From NCBI GenBank assembly GCA_016866775.1, contig VGLJ01000029.1, positions 1 through 58,026 of the forward strand: a stretch of DNA of 58,026 bases. Reading direction: 5' to 3'. Positions within the stretch are counted from its first letter, which is position 1, and the number at the start of each line of letters is the position of its first letter. The notes beneath the pieces were generated by a model. The model worked only from the letters and a program-made list of their open reading frames with translations, made no database searches and was not told the origin of the DNA. Positions 1-8,189 of this stretch are shown one piece after another. This DNA is from Candidatus Rokuibacteriota bacterium. Its GTDB lineage: Bacteria; Methylomirabilota; Methylomirabilia; Rokubacteriales; CSP1-6. The position numbers and the translations under genes were made by a program.

Positions 1-78
1 ACCATCGAGGGCGAGAGCTATCGGCGGCGCGTGGCCGAGGCGAAGCAGAAGTCGGCGCGAACGGCTTCGTCGAGCTGA
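1..78 (+). CDS. C-terminal fragment of an IS21-type helper ATPase (IstB-like)
   Basis: The first 25 codons of the window are open and end in TGA. The peptide begins TIEGESYRRR, and IstB helper ATPases commonly end with a GESYR motif followed by a short basic tail. The 80 bases after the stop (about 79-160) contain a CGGTTCAAAATTCC stretch of the kind seen at IS21 element ends. The gene is cut by the window edge, so length and activity cannot be judged. It would be the right end of an insertion sequence next to the toxin/antitoxin pair. The assignment rests on one short motif and the flank. Confidence 0.45.
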   Translation, partial: TIEGESYRRRVAEAKQKSARTASSS

Positions 79-160
79 CGTGTCGGCGGCCGGTTCAAAA
101 TTCCGCGTTTCCTCATGTCCGCCAACACGTTGGGCGGCGGATCAAGTGAGGGGGGCGTGA

Positions 161-433
161 TTGCGCTTCGAATGGGATCCAGGCAAGGCGGCGGAGAACG
201 TTGCCACACCTGGTGTCTCGTTCGAAGAAGCGGCAACGGTGTTCCGCGACGTACTGTCGGCAACTGGCGCAGATCCTGACCATTCAATCGACGAAGAGCG
301 ATTCGTCACCTTCGGTATCTCGACCGGAGGCCGCCTTCTGGCCATCTCTCACACCGACCGTGACGATACAATCAGGATCATCAGCGCCCGGCCAGCGACA
401 CGAAGTGAAAGGAAGATCTATGAAGAAGGCTAG
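161..433 (+). CDS. brnT: BrnT-like ribonuclease toxin
   Basis: This 90-residue protein has the BrnT signature: an opening FEWDPGKAAEN, then GVSFEEAATVFRD, an ERFVTFG segment and a closing basic IRIISARPATRSERKIYEE. BrnT toxins are small RelE-fold ribonucleases that inhibit translation, and their partner is encoded just downstream. I chose the TTG at 161 because it gives the family N-terminus and follows a GTGAGGGGGG purine run. The usual N(L/R)xKHG segment reads NVATPG here, so the loop before the second helix is atypical. It overlaps the next gene by 14 nt, as toxin/antitoxin pairs often do. Composition is lower in GC than the catabolic genes further right. Confidence 0.8.
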   Translation: MRFEWDPGKAAENVATPGVSFEEAATVFRDVLSATGADPDHSIDEERFVTFGISTGGRLLAISHTDRDDTIRIISARPATRSERKIYEEG

Positions 434-683
434 CCGAAGAACGACTGAGGATCTGCGGCCCGAATACAAGCGCTCCGACTTTGGGACGCTGGTTCGCGGC
501 AAGTACGCACAGCGGGTCATTGAAGCCACGAATGTGGTCGTCCTCGATCCGAAGGTCGCCAAGGCGTTTCCGAATGATCGCGCCGTCAACAAGGCACTGC
601 GCGGGCTCCTTCGCGATCGCAAGTCCTCCGCTCGCCCAACGACCCGTTCAACACGGACGCGCCGCGAGCGGCGCGCCGGTTAA
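420..683 (+). CDS. Antitoxin of the BrnT-like toxin (RGKY-type, BrnA position)
   Basis: The ATG at 420 lies inside the last codons of the toxin gene and opens an 87-residue protein. It starts MKKASRRTTEDLRPEY and contains VRGKYAQR, a TNVVVLDPKVAKAFP segment and NKALRGLL. Proteins with RGKY followed by VVVLDPDVAxAFPxxxxVNxALR are common partners of BrnT-family toxins and carry a ribbon-helix-helix-like DNA-binding part. It probably neutralises the toxin and represses the operon; this is family knowledge, not something the sequence proves. The C-terminal 20 residues are Arg/Ser/Thr-rich and may be an extension created by loss of the usual stop. Confidence 0.7.
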   Translation: MKKASRRTTEDLRPEYKRSDFGTLVRGKYAQRVIEATNVVVLDPKVAKAFPNDRAVNKALRGLLRDRKSSARPTTRSTRTRRERRAG

Positions 684-780
684 CGGTGCGTTCGGCGCAC
701 GAGCGGTCGACGTGCGGGAGGCGGGCGGGGCCTTTATAAAAGGCAGACAGTGGGTCGAGGGAGGCGTCCAGGCACGTTGA

Positions 781-2210
781 GTGGACGGAGGACCGCTGGT
801 GGACTGTTCCCGCTGCCGGGCTGAGAACCGCCCGGGCCGTCGGTTCTGCGCACGCTGTGGAGCACCACTGGCAGCGGTGTGTCCCTCGTGCGGCTTCGCC
901 AACGACTCGGACGAGGTGTTCTGTGGAGGCTGTGGGCGGAGCCTCGATGCCTCGCGTGGCGATGAGCCGGGGCGTGCCGCAGCGGGGGCGCGATGGGCCG
1001 CCGAGGCCGAACGCCGCCAGTTGACCGTCATGTTCTGCGATCTCGTCGGATCCACCGCGTTGGCGAAACGGCTCGGTCCCGAGGAGCTCCGCGAAGTGGT
1101 CCGAGCGTACCAGGAAGCCGCCGCCCGCGTCGTCGGTCGCTTCGACGGTTACATCGCCCAGTATCTCGGCGACGGATTGCTGATCTACTTCGGGTACCCC
1201 CAAGCCCACGAGGATGATGCCTCGCGGGCCGTGCGCACGGGATTGGGAATCGTCGAAGCGATGGCGGAGCTCAATGGCCGCCTGCATCGTGAGAAGGTGG
1301 CGCGGCTGGCCGTCCGGCTGGGGATCCATACGGGACTGGTGGTCGTGGGTGAGATGGGCGGCGGTGTCAGGCACGAGCAGCTTGCTCTGGGCGAGACACC
1401 AAATCTGGCGGCGCGACTCCAGGAGCAAGCCGAGCCCGACACGGTTCTGATCAGCGACACGACCCACCGGTTGGTCCGGGGCCTGTTCGCCTGCCGCGAG
1501 CTGGGCCCCCGGGACGTCAAGGGCAGCCTCACTCCGCTCGTGCTGCACCAAGTACTCGGCGAGAGTGCCGCTCTGAGCCGGCTGGACGTAGTCGGCCGGG
1601 CCAATCTCACGCCGCTGATCGGCCGCGAACGGGAACTCGGGATGCTGCTGGAGCGCTGGGAGGAGGCGAAAGACGGACTGGGACAGGTGGTGCTGCTGAG
1701 TGGAGAAGCGGGCATCGGGAAGTCGCGTCTGCTGGACGCGCTGAAGGAGCGGCTCGTGAGCGAGTCGCACACCCGCTGGGAGTGCCGCTGTTCGCCCTAT
1801 GACCAGCAGAGCGCCCTCTATCCAGTCGTTGAATTCCTTCAGCGGGCCCTCCGGTTCCAGCGCCACGAGCCCGCCGAGGAGAGGTTGCGAAAGATCGAGG
1901 CGGGGCTCGAGCGGTATGGCCTGGGCGACGCGGCGGCGGCGGCGCTGTGGGCCGGGTTGCTCTCCGTGCCGTTGCCCGATCGATACGCACCAATCACGCT
2001 CACTGCCGAGCGGCAGAAGCAGAAGACCCTGGAAGCCGTGTTGGCGCTCCTCCTGGCCCAGGCCGCTGAGCGGCCCGTCCTGATGATCATGGAGGATCTG
2101 CACTGGGTCGATCCTTCCACGCTGGAGTTGCTCGCCCTGATTCTGGGTCAGGTGCCGACGACCTCGGTCTTGACGATTTTGACTTTCCGCCCAGATTTTC
2201 GTCCGCCCTG
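781..2210 (+). pseudogene. Zinc-ribbon / class III adenylate cyclase / AAA ATPase regulator, 3'-truncated
   Basis: The protein opens with two zinc ribbons (CSRC...CARC and CPSC...CGGC, residues 9-58). A class III nucleotide cyclase domain follows (about residues 78-240) with FCDLVGST and YLGDGLLIYFG, which supply both metal-binding aspartates. Next comes an ATPase domain with Walker A GEAGIGKSR (near residue 306) and Walker B-like LMIMEDLHWVD (near 435). Such cyclase-ATPase proteins are usually about 1,000 residues and end in TPR repeats. Here the homology stops at TFRPDFRPPW (about residue 476). From about 2211 the open frame only runs across the antisense of a Rieske gene to a stop at 2775. 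Start GTG 781; GTG 799 is an alternative. The signalling head is intact but the sensor half is missing. Confidence 0.8.
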
Positions 2211-2213
2211 GGT
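2205..2213. other. Junction joining two truncated genes head-to-tail
   Basis: To the left, the plus strand encodes the cyclase-ATPase motif FRPDFRPPW. To the right, the minus strand encodes the Rieske oxygenase motif LPENDSDGYHPG. Both homologies end within a few bases of each other around CGCCCTGGGTGG. Neither gene has any remnant on the other side. Codon use and GC also change here: the left side is milder and the right side strongly GC-rich. It marks either a real rearrangement (deletion/inversion near an IS) or an assembly join. Confidence 0.75.
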
Positions 2214-2822
2214 GGTAGCCGTCGCTGTCGTTCTCGGGGAGCATCTTCCAGTTGGCCGCGCAGCGGTGCTTCACCCACCCCGCCGTCAGCTCGATCTTGC
2301 CCTCGGGCGACAGGTCGCAGGAGCGATCGATGAGCGTGACGGCCCCGCCGAGGTGCTCGTCGAGCGCGATCCCGTCGGCGCTGAGGCTCGCGAACACGAA
2401 GCCGCGGCAGCTCGCGACGCGCGGCGCGCGCGTCAGGCCGCGCGCGCTCTTGTCGAACGCCGCGTCGTACCCGCCCGGGTACGGCACGCCGAGCAGCGCG
2501 CCGCCGAGATCGTAGGTCCAGCCGTGATAGGGACACGTGAACGCCGCGTCGTCCCGTGCTCGACGGCACAGATCATCGTGCCGCGATGCATACAGCGGTT
2601 GAGCAGCACGGCGATCTCGCCGTCCTGGCCGCGCACCATGATCGCCGGCTGGGTGCCGATGGGACGCGTCACGAAGTCGCCGGGGCGCGGCACCTCGCTC
2701 GCGTGGCCGACGAAGACCCAGCCGCGGTGGAAGATGCGCTCCATCTCGTCGGCGAAGATTCGCGGATCGGTGTAGAGCGAGGCGTGAATGCGATCGTCGC
2801 GGCCGAGATCCTCGTAGCGCAC
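2211..2822 (-). pseudogene. Rieske (2Fe-2S) aromatic oxygenase large subunit, frameshifted and 3'-truncated
   Basis: Reading leftwards from ATG 2822, the protein starts MRYEDLGRDDRIHASLYTD and reaches the first Rieske half CMHRG. At about 2555 the frame changes. The second half, TCPYHGWTYDL, lies in the next frame and continues through NWKMLPENDSDGYH to the junction near 2211. The two halves together make a normal Rieske C-x-H/C-x2-H cluster. The break looks like loss of one G from a GGGG run between EHG and DDAAFTCPYHG. The mononuclear iron catalytic domain is missing beyond the ENDSDGYH iron-site start. It follows the CoA-transferase by 15 nt on the same strand, so it was the second gene of that operon. 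Confidence 0.8.
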
Positions 2823-2837
2823 CGCCCCGGCGCTGAT

Positions 2838-4031
2838 TTAGATCACCTTCTCCGCGCGGAGCTGCGCGATCTCCTCCGCGCCCATGCCGAGGATCTCCGA
2901 GAGGATCCCGTCGGTGTGGCGTCCCATCGCGGCCCCCGCGTGCGTCACGCGGCCCGGCGTCTTCGAGAGCTTGGGAATCACGCCGGGTTGCGGCAGCGTG
3001 CCGAGCCCGTCCGCCGGCACGTCGAGGATCATGTCGCGCGCGCGATAGTGCGGATCCTCGAAGATGTCCGCCATGCTCATGATCGGCGAGTGCGGGATGT
3101 CGGCGGCCTTCAGCTCGGCGAGCGCCTTGTCGAACGGCCGCGCCTTGAACCACTCGGTCATCATGTCGATGATCGTCGGGATGTGCTTCGGCCGCTCCGC
3201 CGCGCTCGCGAAGCGTGGATCCTTCGGCAGATCGCGGTGGCCGATCATCGCGCACAGGCGCTCGAAGAGATGCTGCGCCGGCGCGGTGAAGACGATCCAC
3301 TTGCCGTCCATCGTCTCGAACGCGCCGCCGGGCCAGCCGGAGTGCTGGACGCCGCCGCGCTCGCGGACGACCTTCGTCCGCCCGTACTGCGTGGTGGTGT
3401 ACTCCATCACCCGGAACGCCGACTCGTAGAGCGCGGCGTCGATCCACTGCCCTTCGCCCGTCGCGTCGCGATGCCGCAGTGCCGCGAGCACGCCGAACGC
3501 GGTGAAGAGTCCGGTCATGTAGTCGGGATACACCGGCGTCGGCCGTGCCGGTGGCCGATCCGCGTGACCGTTCACGTACCACGTCCCGCCGAACGCCGAG
3601 CCGATCGCCGCGTAGCCCGGGCCGTCCTTGAGCGGCCCGTCCTGGCCGAACGCGGTGATGCGCGCCATCACCATCCGCGGGTTGATTGCGTGAAGCGCAT
3701 CCCACCCGAGACCCCACTTCTCGAGCACGCCCGGGCGAAAGTTCTCGAGGACGACGTCCGAGCGCGCGACGAGGCGCCGCACGATCTCCTGGCCCTTCGG
3801 CAGGTGGAGGTCGAGCGTCATCAGCTTCTTGTTCCGGTTGTCGACGGCGAACCAGTACGACGTGCCGTCTTCGGACGGGCCGAGCCGGCGCAGGTCGTCG
3901 CCTCGCCCCGGCATCTCGGTCTTGATCACCTCGGCGCCGAACTCGGCCATCAGCGTGCCGCAGAACGGGCCGGCGACGACCTGGGCGAGCTCGAGCACGC
4001 GAATGCCTTCGAGCGGACGTGCGGCTATCAT
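2838..4031 (-). CDS. Class III (CaiB/BaiF) acyl-CoA:carboxylate CoA-transferase
   Basis: This 397-residue protein has the normal length and landmarks of family III CoA-transferases. They include GIRVLELAQVVAGPFCGTLMAEFGAEVIK at the start, NRNKKLMTLDL, SDVVLENFRPG, and PDYMTG, whose Asp (about residue 169) is the catalytic nucleophile. The enzyme moves CoA between carboxylic acids as part of catabolite activation in the cytoplasm. A minus-strand TAGACT hexamer lies at 4042-4047, 10 nt before the ATG. The gene leads an operon whose second gene was the now broken Rieske oxygenase, so the substrate may have been an aromatic or alicyclic acid. The substrate cannot be read from sequence. Confidence 0.92.
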   Translation of the reverse strand: MIAARPLEGIRVLELAQVVAGPFCGTLMAEFGAEVIKTEMPGRGDDLRRLGPSEDGTSYWFAVDNRNKKLMTLDLHLPKGQEIVRRLVARSDVVLENFRPGVLEKWGLGWDALHAINPRMVMARITAFGQDGPLKDGPGYAAIGSAFGGTWYVNGHADRPPARPTPVYPDYMTGLFTAFGVLAALRHRDATGEGQWIDAALYESAFRVMEYTTTQYGRTKVVRERGGVQHSGWPGGAFETMDGKWIVFTAPAQHLFERLCAMIGHRDLPKDPRFASAAERPKHIPTIIDMMTEWFKARPFDKALAELKAADIPHSPIMSMADIFEDPHYRARDMILDVPADGLGTLPQPGVIPKLSKTPGRVTHAGAAMGRHTDGILSEILGMGAEEIAQLRAEKVI

Positions 4032-4089
4032 GGCGCCCCGGAGTCTAGCACCGAGAGGAGTGTCGATCGGCCGAACTACCGGCAGGCGG

Positions 4090-4869
4090 CTACGGTAAGC
4101 GCTCCAGCACGGCCTGGATCATGACGATGCGCCGCTCGGCGCGGTTGCGCTGCTGCGCGGCGACGATCGCGTCGAGCGCATCGCCCATGATCAGGCGGGG
4201 CGCGGAGGCCTGGGTCATGGCCGGACCCGGCACCTCCGTGAGGTCGTCCCACACCTGCACGCGAAAGCCCGAGCGCTCCATCACCGTGCGCATCTCATCG
4301 GGCGAACGGAGGAAGCTCGCGGTGGCGTCGCGCGCCCACATGACCGGATAGACGATCGGCTGCACGGGCCCGGCCATCGGCTCCTGCGTGACGAGCCGGC
4401 CGCCGGGCCGGAGCGCGCGGGCGAAGCCGGCGTAGAGCCGTTCCTTGTTCGCGATGTTCATCCCGCTGTTCTGCGTCCACACCGCGTCGAAGCTGCCGGG
4501 CGGCACGTCGAGCGCGAGGGCGTCGCCCACCCGATGCGTGACGCGATCGGAGAGCTCGAGCCGCTCGGTCAGCGCCCGACCGGTACGAACGTACGACTCG
4601 GTGAGATCGACGACCGTGACGTGACAGCCATGCTCCACCGCGAGCGTGCGCGCCGGCCCGCCGAGCCCGCCGCCGACATCGAGTACCCGTGTTCCCGGGC
4701 TGAACGCGGCCCGGCGCGCAAGCCGATCGGTCGCCGGCTTGCCGCCCCCGTGGAAGTGGTCGGCCTCGGCGAGATCCTCCACCGTCAGAGCATCCACGTT
4801 CTTGCCCGCGGCCGCGAGCGCCGCGAGGATTCTCTCGAGCAGCCCTTCACGCTCCCAGTAACCCGTCAT
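4090..4869 (-). CDS. SAM-dependent methyltransferase (class I, type 11/UbiE-like)
   Basis: The 259-residue protein has the class I SAM-binding fold: motif I VLDVGGGLGGPAR (about residue 62), the acidic end of strand 2 VTVVDLTESY, motif II-like GSFDAVWTQNSGMNI and ALRPGGRLVTQEP. An N-terminal helix rich in EDL/AEADHFHGGG precedes it, as in glycine-sarcosine or quinone-type methyltransferases. It starts at ATG 4869 and shares a 20-nt intergenic palindrome with the divergent hydroxylase gene. That sharing suggests co-regulation, but the methyl acceptor is unknown. No signal peptide or membrane segment is visible. Confidence 0.85.
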   Translation of the reverse strand: MTGYWEREGLLERILAALAAAGKNVDALTVEDLAEADHFHGGGKPATDRLARRAAFSPGTRVLDVGGGLGGPARTLAVEHGCHVTVVDLTESYVRTGRALTERLELSDRVTHRVGDALALDVPPGSFDAVWTQNSGMNIANKERLYAGFARALRPGGRLVTQEPMAGPVQPIVYPVMWARDATASFLRSPDEMRTVMERSGFRVQVWDDLTEVPGPAMTQASAPRLIMGDALDAIVAAQQRNRAERRIVMIQAVLERLP

Positions 4870-4872
4870 GCC

Positions 4873-4889
4873 GGGCTAGACTCTAGCCC
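4873..4889. promoter_or_regulatory. Palindromic divergent promoter between methyltransferase and hydroxylase genes
   Basis: The 20-nt intergenic space contains the perfect palindrome GGGCTAGA-C-TCTAGCCC. On the plus strand it supplies TAGACT at 4877-4882, 7 nt before the hydroxylase ATG. On the minus strand it supplies TAGAGT at 4880-4885, 10 nt before the methyltransferase ATG. Both resemble -10 hexamers placed so that transcripts would have almost no 5' leader. It could equally be an operator for a dimeric regulator; no -35 element is obvious. Confidence 0.5.
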
Positions 4890-6470
4890 ATGGGAGCGCG
4901 GAGCGGACAGGCGTACGTCGAATCGCTGAAGAAGAACACGCCGCGCGTCTACCTCGGCGGCCGGCTCGTCACCGACGTCACGGCGGAGCCGATCTTCCAG
5001 GAGCCGATCCGCGCGATCGCCGAGCAGTACGACATGCAGCTCGACCCCGCGTACCGTGACGTGATGACGTATCCGTCGCCGACGACGGGCGCGCCGGTCT
5101 CGACGTCGTTCCTCGTCCCCTACTCGCGCGGGGACCTGGTCAAGAAGCGCAAGCACTTCAAGCTCCGCGCCGACCACAACTTCGGCTTCATGGGCCGCGC
5201 GCCCGACTTCATGAACCAGTTCGTCACGGGCTGGCACCTGATCGCGGGCCGGTTCGCGCGCGCCGGCGCCCGCTTCGGCGAGAACGCCACGCGCTACTAC
5301 GAGTACGTGCGCGAGCACGACCTGTTCCTCACGCACATGCTCATCAACCCGCAGATCGACCGCTCGAAGACGTCCGCGCAGCAGGAGGATCCGTTCCTCC
5401 ACCTGGGCCGCGTGCGCGAGACGGCGGACGGCATCATCGCGCGGGGCGCGAAGATGCTCGGCACGATGGCGCCGATCACCGAGGAGGTGGCGGTGATCCC
5501 GTTCGGCGGCGTGCCGCCGGGCGACGACGCGTACGGCCTCGTCTTCTCGATCCCGAGCAACGCGCCGGGGCTCACGTTCATCTGCCGCGAGACCGTGTCG
5601 CCGCTGCCGCGCTCGCGCTTCGACCACCCGCTGTCGAGCCGCTTCGAGGAGATGGACTGCATCGCGGTGTTCGAGGACGTGCTCGTGCCGTGGGACCGGG
5701 TGCTCGTCGACGGCAGGCCGGGCAGCGGCGAGCTGATCAACACGCTCGGCTCGGACTTCGGCGCGCTGACGAACATGCAGACCGCGGCGCGCATGCTGAG
5801 CCAGATGGAGTTTTTCTGCGGGCTCGCGATGCGGGTCGCCGACGCGATCGGCATCACCGGCTTCCTGCACGTCCAGGAGAAGCTCGGCGAGATGCTGAGC
5901 CACATGGAGGTCGCGCGCGCCGTGTTCTACGGCGCGGAGGCGATGGGCTATCCGGGCCCCGGCGGCGTGTGGCTGCCCGGCGGTCAGGGGCTGCGGGCGT
6001 TCCACCTGCAGACGGGAAAGATCTACAGCCGCTTCGTCGAGATCGTGCAGACGCTCGCGGCGGGCGGCTTCTTCTACGCGCCGACCGAGGCGGATCTCGC
6101 GAGCCCCGAGGTGCGGCCGATGATCGACAAGTTCGTGCGCGGGCGCGCGGGGATCTCGGCGGAAGAGCGGATCGCGCTGTTCAAGCTCGCGTGGGACGTG
6201 ACGGGCGAGAGCTTCGCTCAGCGGATGCAGCAGTACGTACGCTTCTTCTCCGGCGATCCGATCCGGCTCACCGCCGGCTTCTGGGCCCAGTACGACAAGG
6301 AGCCGCTGCTCGAGATCGTGGAGCGCGCGCTCGGCCGCCGCGAGGGCCAGCCGATCCCGATCTCACCGGATCACGCCGTCGGCGCGGTCCCGTATCAGCC
6401 GGGCAACCGCACGATGGCCGGCCAGTACGCGGCCAGCTCGATGCCCGAGAAGCGCGACGAGCGTCGCTGA
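4890..6470 (+). CDS. 4-hydroxyphenylacetate 3-monooxygenase-type FADH2-dependent hydroxylase (HpaB family)
   Basis: The 526-residue protein matches HpaB/PvcC flavin hydroxylases along its whole length. It has SGQAYVESLKKNTPRVYLGG at the N-terminus, a first domain with HNFGFMGRAPDFMN, and DPFLHLGRVRETADGI. A beta domain follows with RFDHPLSSRFEEMDCIAVFEDVLVPWDRV, then an acyl-CoA-dehydrogenase-like helical domain. These enzymes use FADH2 made by a partner flavin reductase to hydroxylate phenols or related substrates, or to open them. No HpaC-type reductase is present; the nearest electron carriers are the convergent operon at 6474-9337. A TAGACT hexamer sits 7 nt before the ATG and there is no Shine-Dalgarno sequence. 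Confidence 0.88.
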   Translation: MGARSGQAYVESLKKNTPRVYLGGRLVTDVTAEPIFQEPIRAIAEQYDMQLDPAYRDVMTYPSPTTGAPVSTSFLVPYSRGDLVKKRKHFKLRADHNFGFMGRAPDFMNQFVTGWHLIAGRFARAGARFGENATRYYEYVREHDLFLTHMLINPQIDRSKTSAQQEDPFLHLGRVRETADGIIARGAKMLGTMAPITEEVAVIPFGGVPPGDDAYGLVFSIPSNAPGLTFICRETVSPLPRSRFDHPLSSRFEEMDCIAVFEDVLVPWDRVLVDGRPGSGELINTLGSDFGALTNMQTAARMLSQMEFFCGLAMRVADAIGITGFLHVQEKLGEMLSHMEVARAVFYGAEAMGYPGPGGVWLPGGQGLRAFHLQTGKIYSRFVEIVQTLAAGGFFYAPTEADLASPEVRPMIDKFVRGRAGISAEERIALFKLAWDVTGESFAQRMQQYVRFFSGDPIRLTAGFWAQYDKEPLLEIVERALGRREGQPIPISPDHAVGAVPYQPGNRTMAGQYAASSMPEKRDERR

Positions 6471-6473
6471 GCG

Positions 6474-7139
6474 TCAAGCCATCGCGACGTAGAGCTCGCC
6501 CTTCTCCTCCTTCAGCGGGAAGCCCTTCAGGCCCTCCTGCGCGTCGCCCATCGGCGCGCCCGTCTTCACGTCGAACTGCCACATGTGCTCGAGGCACGTC
6601 AGCACCGAGCCGTCACATACGCCCTCGGCGAGCGGGATCGCCTCGTGGGGGCACATCGCCTCGTACGCGACGAAGCCGCGGCCCGTGTTGATGACGACGA
6701 CCCGGGTGCCGTTCGCCGCCACTTCCTTGATGCCGTTCACCGCGATGTCGGCGGCCGCGCCGACGCGATGCCACACCGGGCCCGCGGCCTTCTCGGCCTG
6801 CGGCGTCTTCACCTCGACCTCGATCTTGTTCGCGCCGGGCTTGCCCGGGTTGTAGCGCAGCCGCTCGACCGGCATGCCGCCGATGATGTGCGAGTCGAGG
6901 ATCTCCTTCAGGTCCGACTCCTGCACGCCGTGGTACCAGACGTCCTCCGGGTAGACGACGAGCATCGGGCCGTGGCCGCACTGCGAGAAGCAGCCCGCCT
7001 TGTTGACCCGGACGTCTTGCTGGCGGCCGGCGGCGCGGGCGCCGTCGCGGAGGATCTTCACGAACTTCTCCACGTCACCCTGCGTCGGGCACGTCTCGCC
7101 GCTCGTACACACGAACACGTGACGATCGTACTGACCCAT
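6474..7139 (-). CDS. Thioredoxin-like [2Fe-2S] ferredoxin fused to a Rieske ferredoxin
   Basis: Residues 1-85 form a Shethna/NuoE-like thioredoxin-fold ferredoxin. Its four cluster cysteines lie in CTSGETC and AGCFSQCGHGP, and LVVYPEDVWYHGV follows. Residues 105-221 are a Rieske domain with CPHEAIPL and CLEHMWQFDV, giving the C-x-H and C-x2-H ligands. Two one-electron carriers are thus fused in a single 221-residue soluble protein. It is the last gene of an operon with the reductase and the LLM oxidoreductase. A strong AAGGAGGGG site precedes the ATG. It probably passes electrons from the reductase to an oxygenase; which one is inference. Confidence 0.85.
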   Translation of the reverse strand: MGQYDRHVFVCTSGETCPTQGDVEKFVKILRDGARAAGRQQDVRVNKAGCFSQCGHGPMLVVYPEDVWYHGVQESDLKEILDSHIIGGMPVERLRYNPGKPGANKIEVEVKTPQAEKAAGPVWHRVGAAADIAVNGIKEVAANGTRVVVINTGRGFVAYEAMCPHEAIPLAEGVCDGSVLTCLEHMWQFDVKTGAPMGDAQEGLKGFPLKEEKGELYVAMA

Positions 7140-7154
7140 GCTCGGAGCCCCTCC

Positions 7155-8189
7155 TTAGGAGAACTTGTCGTACCGGATATCGGCGGGCGGCAGGCGCGCC
7201 TCGCGCAGCAAGAGCCGCAGGCTCGCGTCGACCATCGGCGGCGGCCCCGCCACGTACGCGCGGACGCCGGCGAAGCGGTCCTTCATGCGCTCGCCGGCCA
7301 CCGCGTGGACGAAGCCGCGCGCGAAGGCGAAGCCCGGATACTTCGCGACCAGCGAATCCGGGACGTCCTCGTCGGACAGCGCGATGGTGATCGAGAGCCG
7401 GGCCGGAAAGCACGCGCGGAACTCGTCGAGCTCGTCGAAGAAGAACGCGTCGCGCGCGCCCCGCACGCCGAAGAAGACGTGCCCGTCCCACTGCGCGAAG
7501 TGCTGCGCCTGGCACGCGTGCGCGAGGACTGACATCATCCCGGCGATCCCGCTGCCGCCCGCGATGCACAGCACGTGCTTCGCGGTGCCCGGCTGCCAGA
7601 TCGCGTGACCGACGGGCCCGAAGATCTCGAGCCGCGTCCCCTCGACGCCGCCGCCGAAGAGCCACTCGCTCACGCCGCCGCCCGGCTTCTTCTTGACGAC
7701 GAAGGAGAGCCGCCGCGCGCCGCGCTCGAAGTTCACCATCGAGTACGCCCGGGCGCCGGCGATCCCGGGCACGGTCAGCAGCGCGAACTGGCCGGCGTCG
7801 AAGTCCATCGGTGTGTCGAGATCGACCTCGAACGCGACCACGTCGTGCGTGAGGGGCCGGACGTCGCGCAGCACGCCCGCGCATGCGCGCGGCGTCGCCG
7901 TGGCCTCGCGCGCCTTGAGCGCGAAGACCTCCAGCGCGGAGTCCTCGTGTGCCACGCTCTGGCACGTGAGGATGTCGGCCTCGGTCTTCAGATATTTCTT
8001 GCCCGGCGCGTCGGGCCATTGACTGTCGGTGCGTCCGCTCACGAGCTTCGCCTTGCACGTGCCGCACGTGCCGGTCGCGCACTCGTACGGCAGCTCGACT
8101 CCGTGCCGCAGCGCCGCGTGAAGGATCTTCTCGCCGGGATCGCACTCGAAGTCCGCCGCGCCGGTCTTCCCGGTGACGACGATCTTCAC
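7155..8189 (-). CDS. NAD(P)H:ferredoxin-type reductase with plant-type [2Fe-2S], FAD and NAD domains
   Basis: The N-terminal 90 residues are a plant-type ferredoxin with CATGTCGTC and a fourth cysteine in LTCQS. An FAD-binding beta barrel follows (GVLRDVRPLTHDVVAFEVD, and RAYSMVNF as the RxYS FAD motif). The NAD domain has LCIAGGSGIAGMMSV and ends AYVAGPPPMVD. At 344 residues this is the standard layout of single-component electron-transfer reductases of toluene, phenol or benzoate oxygenases. The start overlaps the stop of the LLM gene by 4 nt (ATGA), and the ferredoxin-Rieske gene follows 15 nt later. The three genes form a coupled electron-supply unit. Confidence 0.92.
   Translation of the reverse strand: MKIVVTGKTGAADFECDPGEKILHAALRHGVELPYECATGTCGTCKAKLVSGRTDSQWPDAPGKKYLKTEADILTCQSVAHEDSALEVFALKAREATATPRACAGVLRDVRPLTHDVVAFEVDLDTPMDFDAGQFALLTVPGIAGARAYSMVNFERGARRLSFVVKKKPGGGVSEWLFGGGVEGTRLEIFGPVGHAIWQPGTAKHVLCIAGGSGIAGMMSVLAHACQAQHFAQWDGHVFFGVRGARDAFFFDELDEFRACFPARLSITIALSDEDVPDSLVAKYPGFAFARGFVHAVAGERMKDRFAGVRAYVAGPPPMVDASLRLLLREARLPPADIRYDKFS

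Noticed and set aside
730-744. GCCTTT-ATA-AAAGGC with TATAAA as a promoter for the cyclase gene
   Set aside because: The element is a small palindrome with no -35 element, and the GTG start is about 40 nt away, unlike the other promoters here. Not strong enough to list.
2211-2775. Continuation of the cyclase-ATPase frame past the junction
   Set aside because: The residues lose all family similarity at FRPPW and are simply the antisense of the Rieske oxygenase gene.
586-3717. A 1,043-codon open minus-strand frame
   Set aside because: It runs antisense to the cyclase gene and out of frame with the CoA-transferase. Only the middle stretch (about 2211-2555) matches a protein, the second half of the broken Rieske gene. 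High GC produces such long shadow frames throughout the window.
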